This document shows positions 34,301 to 45,981 of a stretch of DNA of 64,000 nt, piece after piece; the stretch's first letter is position 1; each line of letters opens with the position of its first letter. The notes beneath the pieces were generated by a model. That model worked only from the letters and a program-made list of their open reading frames with translations. It did no database searches and had not been told where the DNA came from. Made by a program: the position numbers and the translations under genes. Source of the DNA: Membranipora membranacea (taxonomy: Eukaryota; Bryozoa; Gymnolaemata; Cheilostomatida; Membraniporidae); assembly GCA_914767715.1 (NCBI GenBank), contig OU612065.1, positions 23,994,001-24,058,000 of the forward strand, written 5' to 3'.

Positions 34301-37300
34301 ATGTCGATATCAGGGATGAGAATCTCAATTTGGTAAGACTTGGATTTTGTCAGATTATTTTGAGGACATTTCAAAATTAACAGTAAGTGTTAGAACAGCT
34401 GTGCCAGATGTCTTCAGGAATCTTCTATTGATTTTTGACAAGTGCTATAATTTTCTTTGAAAACATCACTAGAATTGAGTAGCCAAGCTACCATGTGCGT
34501 TTACAGATTAAGGTATAATACAAATGCTGCATAGTATGCTATGAACTAGAAAGAAGCAAACCTCAAAAGTTTAGTATAGTATGTCTTCAGGAAATTAATG
34601 ATAAAGATGCCTAACAAGATTAGCTCTACAGCAACCAGCGCAGAGATCAGGGGTATGTGGGTAACATAAAGAATGAGTGTGTTCCCTCTGAGGATGTGGA
34701 GTGATATTTAAAAAGCTTTGTGCCAAGGCGCGGCACTTCAATTCCTCACTTTTGCAATATCACTCCGCCACCACAGGGAACAAACTTGTCCTAGGTAAAA
34801 CACAAACCACAACTGAACACTTTAGAAGGGGTCCACTTCTTATTATATTACCTGAGTAGTATAGCTGATCTTTGCGCTATCATCAGATGTTGTTGCAGCA
34901 TCAGCTGATGTGAGAGGTAATGGTGAGAATTTACCAGCTGAGCTACCTCCCTCACTCTCCTTGGGGGAAGGCAAATCCAACTCCTGCTCTTTATCTGTAC
35001 AACGTAAAACAATCGGGTTAATCGCTACACATCACTTCCCTTTGATCAGTGTCCCGTAATAATAAAGTTTCAAAACTTCAAGACACTTTGCCCGGCAGCG
35101 TTTTATGTAAACTAACATGAATGATAAAAAAGAAGACAATATGTAGCCTAACTGCAATCAAAATTTTGATGTAGCAGTAACCATATGTTGTAGAGAACCT
35201 ACTCCGTCATGTCACGGGAACAATTTTATTAGGTTAAGAGGTACTTACCCAGGTAAGTATTAATGATAAATTCTGACACCCTGCTATTGCCTCCAGCAGA
35301 GTTCGTGCCGGCAGCTTCAAATGCTGTCAGCTCTTTGCCTAGCATCTTACGGAACTGTAAATATATAAATTCCACCATTTACCATACGCGTTTTCCGTAA
35401 GTCACGCTTAGCGCATTAGCAGAACTGGAAAGTATAACACCAAATCCTAGCTAACACGCTTAGCCACCAATGATCAAAATATCTTTTGTTTCCTTTTGTA
35501 TCCTTATTAATATCAATTTTACTTATCTTCATTCTCAAGCCTTTCCTCTTTCCTTTTCCCCTTTTTTTTCGGCACTATTTGGAAAACATTCTAATATTGA
35601 TATTGATATGAAAAAGACTGCTAATAAAAATGTTAGAAAAAAGTATGAGCTTCTATAATATACCTTCGTTGATGCAAGATCACCCACTGATCTGTGTGTA
35701 TGCATTGTCTCGAGCTGGTCTAAACACCAATCCAACTCCTCGAGGGTCTCCCTTGCTATCCTCTGTCCTTCTTCATCTAAAATTATCAAAAAAATACACA
35801 AGTATTTAATATTTGACATCAAACACAGGGTTAATCGATCGATGTCTTATTATATCAATTTGGCGTTTAAAAATGGATGTGACACCCAATGGTCGTTAAT
35901 GTCATCATTATGGTCAAAATAATGAAATTTGATGGAAAGTAAAAAATGAACTACGCAATAAGTTCCCCTGTCAGTTGTCACTACTGCTGCTATAATTGTC
36001 TCGTCCTTTCACATTAGATTTTTTACAAAACCATCTGTATTAAAACGCTGTAATGGGCTGGGAATTCAAGGTTAGAGCTAAAAGAGCCATTATGTTGCTA
36101 AAGTTATCGTTTGCACTCTAGAGGGAATTCAATCAATGGTCTCAATACTCATATTTACGTCATAACGCTGCAGCAATTATTGGATCACTACTGCTAATTT
36201 CAGTGCGAAATATCATAATGCCTTATACTTTCCTTATTCTTAGAACAGGAGCAAGTACCGAGTAGTAGGTGAGCTATAAGTGAAAGCTCAAACCATTTAT
36301 CGGCATCGTGAGAGAACTTCTCGATTTTGGGGCATATGAGAATATGCTTACAATAGTAAAATAAGACTTATCACATTTATTTAGCACACCCCTGTACAAG
36401 GTAGGGGTGGGCAAGCTATGGTTATATATGAAGAGCTCACCTTCATTAACAGCATGGGTAGCAACCGGAATTCGAACACGCAACTTTCAGATTGAGCAAC
36501 TCGAATCCTAATCACCACACCACCCTGCCAGCCTTAGTAGGGTAGCATAATACATAAAGCTCTTACCTGAGGTAGAATGTTTCATATTATTGACATTATT
36601 CGCTTGTTGAGGAGTGGTTGAGCCTCTTCTACCCCTGAAATAACAATCAAGAATATTTTTTATAAGCCACAAATAGTCATGGCACTGATATTGAGGGTTG
36701 GTTGTGCTGACATAGGTACATTTATGTCTGACGTCCCATGCAATTGAAAAGATTCTGTTCCCAAAATTTTTTCCATAGAATGATTTAATGATAAGCATGA
36801 CTGTAGGCTAGATCCTGGTACCTCTGCAGGGGCTAAAGATCAATATCCTTACAGTTTTGCAAAAATAAAACCAACTGTTTTACTAGTCTCAAAGGTGCAA
36901 AATTTATCTTTCGTCGATGTCATTCACTATTGCAGCTCTCGCCTGTATACACACAATTTATAAATTGGTATCAAAATTCCAAAATGTGGATATGATTTTG
37001 ATTATGTTGGAGATGGATGCTATTTGGAAGAAGCCATGGCTCGCTGCCGCTGACAACTTGTGGCAGGTAACATCACTATATACCAACAACCTGTCAGCAT
37101 CTGACAGACTGACATAATGGCAGGCTTATCTTGACAACACAGGTAGGGATATATTTCCTTTTCCTTTGGGCATTATCATCACAATAGACTGTTAACTTCC
37201 AGGTCCTTTTCATTTTGTTCACGCACAGGAACAAGACAAAAAAAGGAGATCGAAGTGATTAATGAACATTAGACACTTTACTGCCTCTCTTCAAGGATGT

Positions 37301-40300
37301 AACATATTTTGTTGGTAGAAGCGATGGTAAAACTTCCTACAAATACCTACTTTGGATTAGATACTTTGGTTATGAACATGAAGTTATTCCTGACTGTTCT
37401 CAGTGTCTGTAAGATCTGAGCAAATGGCGTCACGATTACATCCTCATGTCTATCAACATAAACATCAACATAAACATCAACATAAACATCAACAACATGA
37501 ATATGAACGTAAACCAAACACAATCCACCGCACCAGAAACAGAGCGTTCACTTAGTTCGTTTTTTACAATTTACAATTCGAAAGTTAGTGAAATCATAAA
37601 AAATTTATGATATACATGTAATTTTTTTGGCAGATCGTTTTTTATTTCATATTTTGTGAGATCAAATTCATAAAGATTGCCAGCCTACAACAGCCTATGT
37701 CGCAACGAATAGTCTAAGAAGCGAATGCAGCTTCATTAACTATGAATAGCAATTTTTATGCGAAATCCAGTATGGTCACAATGGAATCGTCAGGTTTTAC
37801 TCTGGTTTTACCATAGACCAAACACAACCCAGTGTGTTGGCTTTGGTTTCTACCAAGAGTTTTTCACATGCTGTTACATGACTTGCAATGACATTTGGGG
37901 CATTTGTTCATGCAGTGCCAGCTTTTCAAGCATTTTCCTAAGTACCAGTTTGAACTTTTTTGACACTATAAATGGCTTCACTACCATACCTATATAGTTA
38001 TATTATCCGTGCTCAGATATTATTCTTGAAGGTCACTAAACCTCTCATAGTTAAAGGTGTAACAAGCAATCGGATGTCCTTTTTGCTCATGGAGCTTCTC
38101 AAAACCCAAACTTCATAAACATTGACGATACAGGCAAATTCACAATAGTGGCTTGAGAGAATAATTACATAGCGTGTTCCATTCTAGTGGACAAATTATA
38201 TCAGGTACATCAATAACATATTCTTGTCACAAAGTATACAAGTATACAAGGGTATGGTGATTATCCTAATAATACTCTTTAGAACCTTATATTTAAATCT
38301 GAGCTCTCTATTTGCAAACATTGAGCTTTTCTCGATAGTGCAGCAGCTTTGGAATGAAATGAATGAAATGTGTGTTTTTTCTCTCTACCATTATGTTGTA
38401 GTTTGTAGTGTAATTTCAGTATTCATGATTCTACGATGTTTTTTCGATTGTTTCCAGTTTTTGTTTGCAGTTCCTGTAAACTTGTCTTGATCATGGCTCC
38501 TACCAACAAGCTTGCTCCTACCTATGCCTATAATTCATAGATGTATAGTGACTAAACAATGACACAAGTCGGCAAGCAGCGTGGCGCACACAGCAGCATA
38601 CTTCATGTATACCTTTCTCCTCCCGATGATTTCCAACAGATCCCGGAAACATATCACCTGTCATCAGTCTCACTACCACTGGCACTTACCCAGGATTAAG
38701 ATAATGGTCGTGACCGTCAAACTCGTGAGAGTTTAGAAAGGAGGCTTTGTAAAGCCTCTGAGGTGTAGCGGATCGCTTTATACCCTGAGAAGGAGAAGGA
38801 ACGTCTAGCTGCTGTAAGCGATCCATGTTAGACATAAGAAGACCATTAGTGTGAGGTGTTCTGGAAGAGGAGTCGTGATATAATATCTGTGGCAGCTGAG
38901 CTGAGCTAGTTAGAGCCATCAGAATACTGACTGCAGTCACGACATGTTCTCTTATAATATAATATCTTTATAATAATCCAAGATTCAAGCCTTTTCTTCC
39001 AAGCCACTGAGTGTGTGTGTTTGCGTTCAACTTTGATCAGCAGCGCAGTCGTTTGTTCTCGAGCCTTGGTGTGAGTGTGTGGGTTTCAGTGTATAAAGTG
39101 AACAGCAGCAGTATTTCAGTATTTGAGTGTCAATGCAGTACTTCTATATATGTTATAACTGCTTTGTATTGTGTACAGCCTCACTTTACTAAGCTACTAA
39201 GAATCTACGTCATCAAGTAGCTATGATCAATCAATAACTTCAATGACCACACTCTCCTTTCTTTAGAATATCGACTGAGGTAGTTAACATGCCTTACATT
39301 TTTATAAGGGTGCTGCGAATGGTACAGTATTATTAATGCTCTGCAATCAAAACAATTCAAGAATTAAGAATACCATCCACGCACAAAATGGAGAGTGTTA
39401 CACAATCATTATTAGTACTGTGTATATAGTAAGTACAATTATGAATCGCTGCTGCATTACAGATTTAAGATTTGAAACTTATCCAACGTGTATAAATCAT
39501 CTTTGCAGTTTACCTTGGGGTTTTTTTACCATTCAGATTTGAATAATGTCTTAGAAGCGCTGTATCTTATCATGATGTAAACTTTTAATTCTGTGTTTGT
39601 TGCATATTCATGGATTTATGGTTTTGGTAATAGATTTAAATATCATAATTGATGGCCTTGGCAATATTTTAGAATATCAAAAACAATATCGTTAGCTAGA
39701 ACTCTGTCAGCCTCCTCTTCTTGATGTTTTGCGGAGGCCGCACAACTAGATAACCTCATCTCTCATTTAATTATTCAAACCCTGATTTAATTTTCGACCA
39801 TGGCAAAAGAAAAACTTGGTGCTTCACATATACTATCACAAAACTGCATTTCTAATAAACTTTTTTCTTAGATCAATGGACTCCATACAATCACAAGTAG
39901 AGGTTTAACTGACACAAACCTAATTTATTCATCTCTTTTGATCATGACTATAATCTGCATGTAATTTCTGATGTGAATCAATTGCTGTAGTAAAGAGGAG
40001 ACAACTCCAAACTAGTGTTATATTTTTTAGAATTGATTTCTTAAGGATTTCTACTCTACCTGTAACCATGCATTTGGTTATGAGATTTTAGGATGGATGT
40101 TTTAATACGTGCATTTCAGAAGGAGGAGTTTGTGGTTAATTTATTGCATTGTGTGGTGTTTCTTCACCAGAGCAGCGACAGAGGTAATTTGGCCACTCAC
40201 ACTTGGTGTAAATGTAAAAAGGTCGGAGCAAAAAAGTTAATCACAGGGTATCACTAAAAGTGAGGTAAGGAGAGAGAAAGTGAACCAAACATAGGTCAAC

Positions 40301-43300
40301 ATTCAGGTGCACCCTGACCACAAGTATAAAGATGGGTTAAGTTTGTTTGCTTGGCTGGTTGCCTATACTACGACCTGTTGCACTTTATTAACTAGGGGAG
40401 TTATCTGCTCTGTGGCGGAGGCTTATCATTGGTCAATAATTTACTGGTAGTTTAGTATTTCAAGCTATTATGAAACTAGGTTTTCTGGCCACCACACAAC
40501 ATTGATATGAAAATAACAACCAAGAACTTGGAAGCTTTGAAACTAATATTTAGTGCTGACATTGACAGGGTTCACCCAACTAAACTTTGGTACCTGATGA
40601 AGCTGGTAGGACCCGCAACACCAGCAGGACGTCTAGAAACAGTTTAGTGTCGGCTTTAGTCATGAAATAAGCAGGAAGCAAAGCATATAGGTGAACACAA
40701 AGTGACACAAAAGGCTTAGAACCATTGATCGGTCCAAAGGAACCTATACAGGCTCGTTTTTTAGCGGGACAATCTAACTTAACACATGTAAGTGTGGCGT
40801 GTTCATTAAGTATTTTTGGGAGGAATCTTTAGCGTATATACGAGTGTGAGTAACTTGAATAACAATGCAAATTAGGTGAAACATACCGAGGTGAAAGGCC
40901 AGCAGCGTTGTTAAACTGGCTGGCCTTCTGTAGTCTAGATAATGTAATCGGATCGCTGCGTACGAAAAACACAGTGACTCAAATGTAAATCAGCTTGACC
41001 AGAGAGAAGGAAGAAAAGCAAGACAGTTACACACTGATGAACCCTTTGTTTCTAAAACCCATCCCATGCCAAACGATTTCCCGGAATTTGCTTACTAGCA
41101 GGTCCTAGCCTTGTCACGCTGCTATGTTTTTGTTTTGGGTACTCCCCAAAACAAACAAAAGTCGCAGCGCGACAAGGCTAAGCAGGTCCTTATTCAAATG
41201 CAATGAATTCCCCCAACAGTAGGTATGACATACTACACGCAACTTGAGGTAACCTGTCTTGACAAGCTTTGTTGTGGGTTGGGTCTCCCCCCCCCCCTCC
41301 TCAACAAAGCTTGTCAAGACAGGCAAAACTTGAGGATGACATAGGTAGATATGGAGGTGCCAATGCGAAAAAATTATAATTATCTTTTTGGTGTGTGTTG
41401 CGTATACATGAGCTGCTCAAGGTAATAGATATGGGAGATGGCAATTTTAACTATCAACAAACCATTGCGATGCTTACATACAAGTATATAAAACTTAGCG
41501 AGCAACGGGGAAGAGCATCACTGAATATCGCGATGTTTGGGGTTGATGTCTTTACGTGTGCAGTGCAAGGAGCTAACCTATATTGTGGACTCAACTCAAT
41601 TGACTGATAGAAAAAAAGCTAGGGAAATAAATATTCAATAAATTTCAATCTTCAAGTCACTAATTTTATACCGCCAAACATAGCAGTTAGAATGTAGAAT
41701 ATGATCAGCTGCTGACTTGAATCTCAACTTCCCTCCCTGCAGATTTATACTAACTACAATATCATATTAGATGTAGTGAGGTGAACCAGTAAATCGGTTA
41801 CCATTCATTATATCTGACCTGTTGTAATTTTTACGTTAACAAAGAGGGGACAACTTACATGCTATCACTAGCTAGAGAAGAATGGCGTGAGATAGACTTG
41901 GTTGAGAGGTCAAATTCACTGTCTGATCTGTAGAGAAAAGACTCCCTCCGCTGCTGTCCCATACTGCTGAGATATAACGCTGTATTTGAAGCTGGGCTAG
42001 CTCCATCTGGATAAGCTCTGTCATCTCCATCAAAACTGTTAACGATAAATGATAGACATTGTTCATGATTAAAATTTAGGTACCCTGCAGCGTAACAAAG
42101 TTTACCTGTAAAATTCATTCGTGCAATGATCAGGACCCTACTTCACCGCTTCACTCCGCCATACACAATACAAATTCTTTTTAGCTCCGACATCTGAAAG
42201 GGCATATTAGCACAATTACGTAGACATATGGTTCACTACCTGTCTCAGTAAAAAAGCAAACGCAGACACATACACAAATACATGATGTGAAAAATTTGCG
42301 AGATCTGAACTGAATGTTGATGAAGAAATAAAAAGATGAAGACGTAAATATGTTTGATGCAATCTTTTTTCTGCAACTGGATCCAGTTATTGGGCAATTA
42401 ATTTCTTATTTTTCAACTGGCTACGCAGGCTGCTCATAGATACAGACCATACTAAGGCCGTGTCATAGTGCCAACAACTGACTGCAGAGGCTTTCGTAAT
42501 GTGTTATATGTGGTATATGGACATGACAGTTATTGCAGTGAAAGGTGACGAACACAACCCTTCGTTTTGGCTATGGTGATGGCTACGGTAACGATGACGG
42601 CATTGTCTGCAAAAACTATGGTCCAGCCATAACATCGCTGATCATAGCTTAGTAATGTACGTATTGCTGTGGCGACAATGAGTACAAACATGCCTTAGGG
42701 GATTTTGTGGAACAATACAAAATTGACAAAATCCTACCGCCTACGCTATTTGCAGTTCAGGTTAAAATAACATAACCAAAATGATGGCTCTTTTGTTGAT
42801 GTGAGCATCAATATTAATATACAAATACAAGGAGATATGCAAAGGATCTGACCGAACACGTGATCTCTGATGGTGCGGCTGTGTATCATGTTGACGGTCA
42901 TCTGGAGAATGGACATTGAGCTTTATTATTCCTGCTACCATGATGGGAGATATCACTCGATACACACAAAGCTCCACTACTAACTTTCAGAATGAACTTT
43001 GTGGAAGGAATGTTACTACACACACATATTTGAAATTCCTAGTGCAATGAATGACTTCTACTAATAACCAGAGTCAAACAAAGTCTATTGCATTGCACCA
43101 AATGTCGCTGCAACAACCAGCATAATCATGAACTGACTAGTTTCGCCATAGTATTGCGATTCAGACACCAACTTCCAAAGCCTCTGAGTAATATCATAAC
43201 AACAAGGCTTTCAAAACATTGTGTTTTTCAAAAAGACTCACCAGCTAATAAAAATATCCATCTTCTCAGCAGAATACTGCCGTCATGATTGAAATTGAAC

Positions 43301-45165
43301 AGCAATCTTAATGGATTCTAAAAGCTAGGAGTAGTACGACTAGCACTCCTAGTTAAAATCAATCAGCACTGTTTTCTAATTGCTTTCCTGCTCTATCAAC
43401 TCGTTGTCCGTCAACATCTTCAGTTGAAGTCAAATGTAAAGATCCCTGACAAACTTTTATAACTGTGCGGACTGACTATCGAAGATTAATAAGATACGTA
43501 TTTTGCACCTGCTGACAGTTGAAAATGCTTGTATTGGCGTCAGTAAAAGTAATAATGACGGCTTCACAGCGTCAGTATAGTTTAGTTCTCTAACGTTGCC
43601 ATAACATACTGGTATACTCATGATATAAGACTTATACAGACTGACTGGCTGAGAGCAGAATACGCTAGAAACAAAACATTTTTCTATCTAGTTTGAAAGC
43701 GCTTGGATCAATGTCGGTCTGAAAGTACGTCATGACAAGGAGCAAGGAGTTAAAGTCTTTAACTCCTTGCAAGGAGTTAGAGACTCTAACTCCTTGGCCA
43801 TGAGCTGCAACTTTTCTACTAAATTGGAATCAAAACGATAGCAGCTACAAGTAATGCTAGAAAAACTCACGGAGTTGTCCCTACATCGGTCGAGCAACTG
43901 CCTGTAAAAGCTGTAAAATGCAATTGAATAAAACATTTCTCTGCTAAATAAACAAGATTCAATTTGTGCTGCTAAGTTGTTGGAACTACCAGCTGAATGA
44001 CCATGGAAGTACTGCCCTTATCTGAAACACAGCCCTTACAAGTTCCCTGACTTTGTTGTCAAAATCAAATGAAGCTATTAAAATCAACACCTTGTTTGCT
44101 GAAATAAATTTGTGCACCCTTCTTTACCTGCTGCAGAGGCGCACTTATATAGCCGATTTGTTGGATAAGCAAAAAGTGATTTACATTTATGCATTTTAAT
44201 TTTTCAGAGAATTTCCAACTAAATCAACAAGCCGTATTTGAAGTCTGCATTGACCTCAACAATTTATTCTAAAGTACTAATTGGCATTTCACTTGTGAAG
44301 CTGCTGGAAGACTATTTTAATTTATTAAGCACTAAGTTAGTCCACAAGGGAATTGAATTACTGTTTTTTCTCCAGTTGACTGGTTATCGCTTATACTTCT
44401 GTTGTCTGTTTTCCCACACATCAAACCAGTTGACACACGGGTTGACACTAATTTCAACATTAGTTGCGACAAAGAGGCTACTACATATATTCTCTTATTC
44501 AATAACACGGAAATTAAACATAGCAACAGAAAAACATCATAAACCACAAATCAAAACATATGACCGTGTGTGCGTCCAAAGCAAAGACAACAGACAGGCT
44601 GTTGGGAATTGAAACACACAACTTCATCTAACCGTTCAAGAGCTTTCTTGTTGATAATGGTGGACAACGGTGTGATGTATGCATCTGACATTTGAGTGCA
44701 ACTGAAAACTAATATGAATCTGCCAATCTGCCAATTCGGGTGTTGGTTATTCAGGGTGGCTTTTTTATCATTCTAGGTATTTAGGCTTTACTCTTTATCT
44801 TTAACTACAATCCTGCATTTAACTACATCACTAAACTGGAATCAGCACCAGGGGAGTTTGTCTCAAACTCCATGCTGGAATGAGCTGGAATCAAAGTGGT
44901 CAGAGTCAGCAAAAGAGTAAGCCACAAGTATCTACCTACATGCTTTCAAAAGAAGAATAACCTAGACAAACTAAGAGATAAAAACAAACAACGAAGAGGC
45001 TTAATTGATGTCCACTGATAAGGCTGTTGGTGTGAGATATGTAGGATGTACACCCAGCAGTATAGCAACGAAAACAAAGGCACACCAACCAAGATGAAAT
45101 TAAACATACCACGATCCGCTAGGCCTCAAGTGATGGCGTGTACTTTCTCGCTGGTAAATATCCAT
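28372..45165 (-). CDS. PDE4: cAMP-specific 3',5'-cyclic phosphodiesterase, PDE4 family (dunce-like)
   Basis: Hydrolyses cAMP. Minus-strand exons, 5' to 3': 45165-45110, 42035-41859, 40955-40887, 36634-36567, 35776-35664, 35354-35249, 34994-34852, 33893-33780, 33094-32996, 32408-32244, 31759-31660, 31417-31263, 30096-29974, 29581-29381, 28590-28372. All phases agree; 635 residues in this long form. UCR1 shows the PKA site [19 protein letters not shown]2 shows [24 protein letters not shown] and [12 protein letters not shown]. Catalytic metal site: [34 protein letters not shown]. The purine-clamp Gln and WETW are present. Oddities: the usual end of UCR1 is absent, six extra residues lie before the Gln, and the C-terminal ERK site is missing. 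The first exon MDIYQREST...GS joins C|FDGDD exactly where human PDE4D3 joins C|FDVDN. Confidence 0.95.
28870..28962 (-). mobile_element. tRNA-derived SINE head in the last PDE4 intron
   Basis: On the minus strand, an A-box-like tggcctagcgtgatgg (28956-28941) is followed 37 bases later by a near-consensus B box gggttcgagcccc (28903-28891), whose T arm pairs. The acceptor and anticodon stems do not fold, so it is not a working tRNA. The body of the element probably extends beyond these limits; a related ccatcacgcta motif recurs near 29050. Confidence 0.55.
31125..31158. repeat. 34-bp perfect palindrome (TCACAGAGTAAGGAT family)
   Basis: Each arm is tcacagagtaaggatat, with no spacer. It lies in a PDE4 intron. 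Near-identical palindromes are at 32476-32507 and 49906-49935. Confidence 0.85.
32476..32507. repeat. 32-bp perfect palindrome (TCACAGAGTAAGGAT family)
   Basis: Each arm is tcacagagtaaggata. It is the same sequence as the element 1.35 kb away at 31125 minus one TA at the centre. Confidence 0.85.
33678..33694. repeat. Short palindrome (CAAGGA family)
   Basis: Arms caagga and tccttg around gtaat in a PDE4 intron. Confidence 0.5.
34037..34153. mobile_element. MITE-like inverted repeat, about 117 bp
   Basis: The left arm runs from tagtctaaatgctcggactg to ggcattacat. The right arm is its approximate complement, ending gtctgagcacttagtcta. The two roughly 48-base arms pair over most of their length around a short loop. 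This is the form of a small non-autonomous DNA transposon or foldback element inside a PDE4 intron. No coding capacity. Confidence 0.65.
34677..34792. mobile_element. MITE-like inverted repeat, about 116 bp
   Basis: Terminal arms gtgttccctctgagg... and ...ccaccacagggaacaaac, continuing inward through ggagtgatatt and aatatcactcc, enclose a GC-richer centre. It is unrelated in sequence to the element at 34037. It lies just downstream, on the coding strand, of the UCR2-region exon at 34994-34852. Confidence 0.6.
36455..36535 (-). mobile_element. tRNA-like SINE head beside a PDE4 exon
   Basis: On the minus strand, an A-box-like tggtgtggtgattagg (36522-36507) and B-box-like cgtgttcgaattcc (36480-36467) stand at tRNA-like spacing. 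The acceptor and T stems do not pair, so it reads as a SINE head or tRNA pseudogene, not a tRNA gene. It ends only about 30 bases from the donor of the exon 36634-36567. Confidence 0.5.
37452..37494. repeat. 12-bp tandem repeat, about 3.5 copies
   Basis: Perfect copies of atcaacataaac in an intron of PDE4. Confidence 0.85.
38690..38919 (-). CDS. PDE4: PDE4 alternative first exon C (short form without UCR1)
   Basis: A 230-base coding stretch from ATG 38919 to a strong donor gtaagt at 38689. It encodes 76 residues plus two bases, starting [19 protein letters not shown], Ser/Pro/His-rich. It ends in phase 2, as the exon at 36634-36567 requires; the junction codon is Gly (LNPG|GRRGS). No convincing acceptor precedes the ATG, so it is best read as a first exon with its own promoter. 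The resulting protein would skip UCR1 but keep UCR2, like vertebrate short PDE4 forms. It could also be a cassette exon of an unseen form. Confidence 0.6.
41104..41183. mobile_element. MITE-like hairpin with gccttgtcacg ends
   Basis: Arms cctagccttgtcacgctgc and gcagcgcgacaaggctaagc enclose a second inverted pair, gttttgggt and ccccaaaac. A related element with the same gccttgtcacg end is at 58334. It lies in the PDE4 intron between the two UCR1-region exons. Confidence 0.6.
41253..41323. mobile_element. Foldback element with 22-bp perfect arms
   Basis: Arms cctgtcttgacaagctttg and its complement pair perfectly around a C-rich loop (about ten consecutive C). The 9-base sequence aacttgagg occurs just outside both ends (41241 and 41327) in direct orientation, as a target-site duplication would. 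Confidence 0.65.
43743..43796. repeat. Two adjacent 27-bp palindromes (CAAGGAG family)
   Basis: 43743-43769 and 43770-43796 are both perfect palindromes except for the centre base, with outer arms caaggagtta and taactccttg and different centres (aagtctt, gagactc). They probably arose by duplication of one unit. They lie in the large 5' PDE4 intron. Confidence 0.8.
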
Positions 45166-45850
45166 CGCTGGTTCCTTGCTGAGTCAACGGAACAATGAGT
45201 AAGTATTCACAAAAGCCGCTACTTCCATTCAAACCGCCAAGTTCCTACTCGGCAATTATCTTAGCTTGCGGATAGTTCATCGTATCAAAGTAAATACCAG
45301 AGCTCCAGAGGTTATGTCTAACTCGACTTCACTGAATGAACACTTGCTTAGAGGAACAGAGTGGCTTACGCAACTAACTGGAGGATAATGTCAAGCCAGA
45401 TGGGCATTTATTACACCCTGTAACAACAGTGTTATCAACCAATGCTCAATAAATGTCTCTACAGGCCTTTCAATGTGCTGAGGGGGTATTATTAGTAACA
45501 TAAAATAAACATTCCATTTGCAGGTCATAAGATAGTATTCCAAATTAACAGAGTTTAGGCAAACATTGTTGTAATATGTAACCATTTAGCTGAGCAGAGC
45601 CTTCGATGCTGATTTATGCATAACAACAGTTTGAAGAAATGCGGCCAACAGTCAGGACTATCTCATATTTTGCGTCGGGTTGGTGCTTAAAACAACCAGA
45701 CTATACAGCCCGCCATTCCAGAAATCTATAACACTGACAGCCTGAAACAAAGGTGCAACAACTTGACGGTACCGGTTCTTATTTATTACTGAAGACATGA
45801 TACGCTACGATGGGGGACTTCCATAGCGTTGATAACTTAGCTACACCAAC

Positions 45851-45981
45851 CTGTTATAACCGTCCGAGATGATGAGAGTGGGTAGATTTAGCGCGAGATG
45901 TATCGACGATGCTGTGCTGGTCGCAGCTGTATCTGTGGAAGTACTTATACTCCCATCCATACCAGAACTGTCCAAAGACAT
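45851..45981 (-). CDS. PDE4: Candidate PDE4 alternative first exon A
   Basis: From ATG 45981 the frame is open for 43 codons plus two bases (MSLDSSGMDGSISTSTDT..., then a hydrophobic stretch LALNLPTLII), ending at a weaker donor, gttggt. It leaves in phase 2, as the UCR1 exon at 42035 needs; the junction codon would be Ser. The N-terminus is Ser/Thr-rich. Support is phase, open frame and position only, so it may be an isoform start or chance. Confidence 0.4.

Noticed and set aside
36455-36535. A functional tRNA gene
   Set aside because: A and B boxes are present but the acceptor and T stems do not pair, so no cloverleaf forms.
37452-37494. CRISPR-like or regulatory repeat array
   Set aside because: Directly abutting 12-bp units without spacers in an intron of an animal gene: a simple microsatellite/minisatellite.
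42762-42977. Minus-strand ORF just upstream of the UCR1 exon as a PDE4 first exon
   Set aside because: It lacks a strong phase-2 donor (only a poor gtcaga), and its ATG lies well inside the frame.
44238-44612. 124-codon plus-strand ORF
   Set aside because: No motif, no supporting splice sites, and it lies in a PDE4 intron; composition fits chance in AT-rich DNA.
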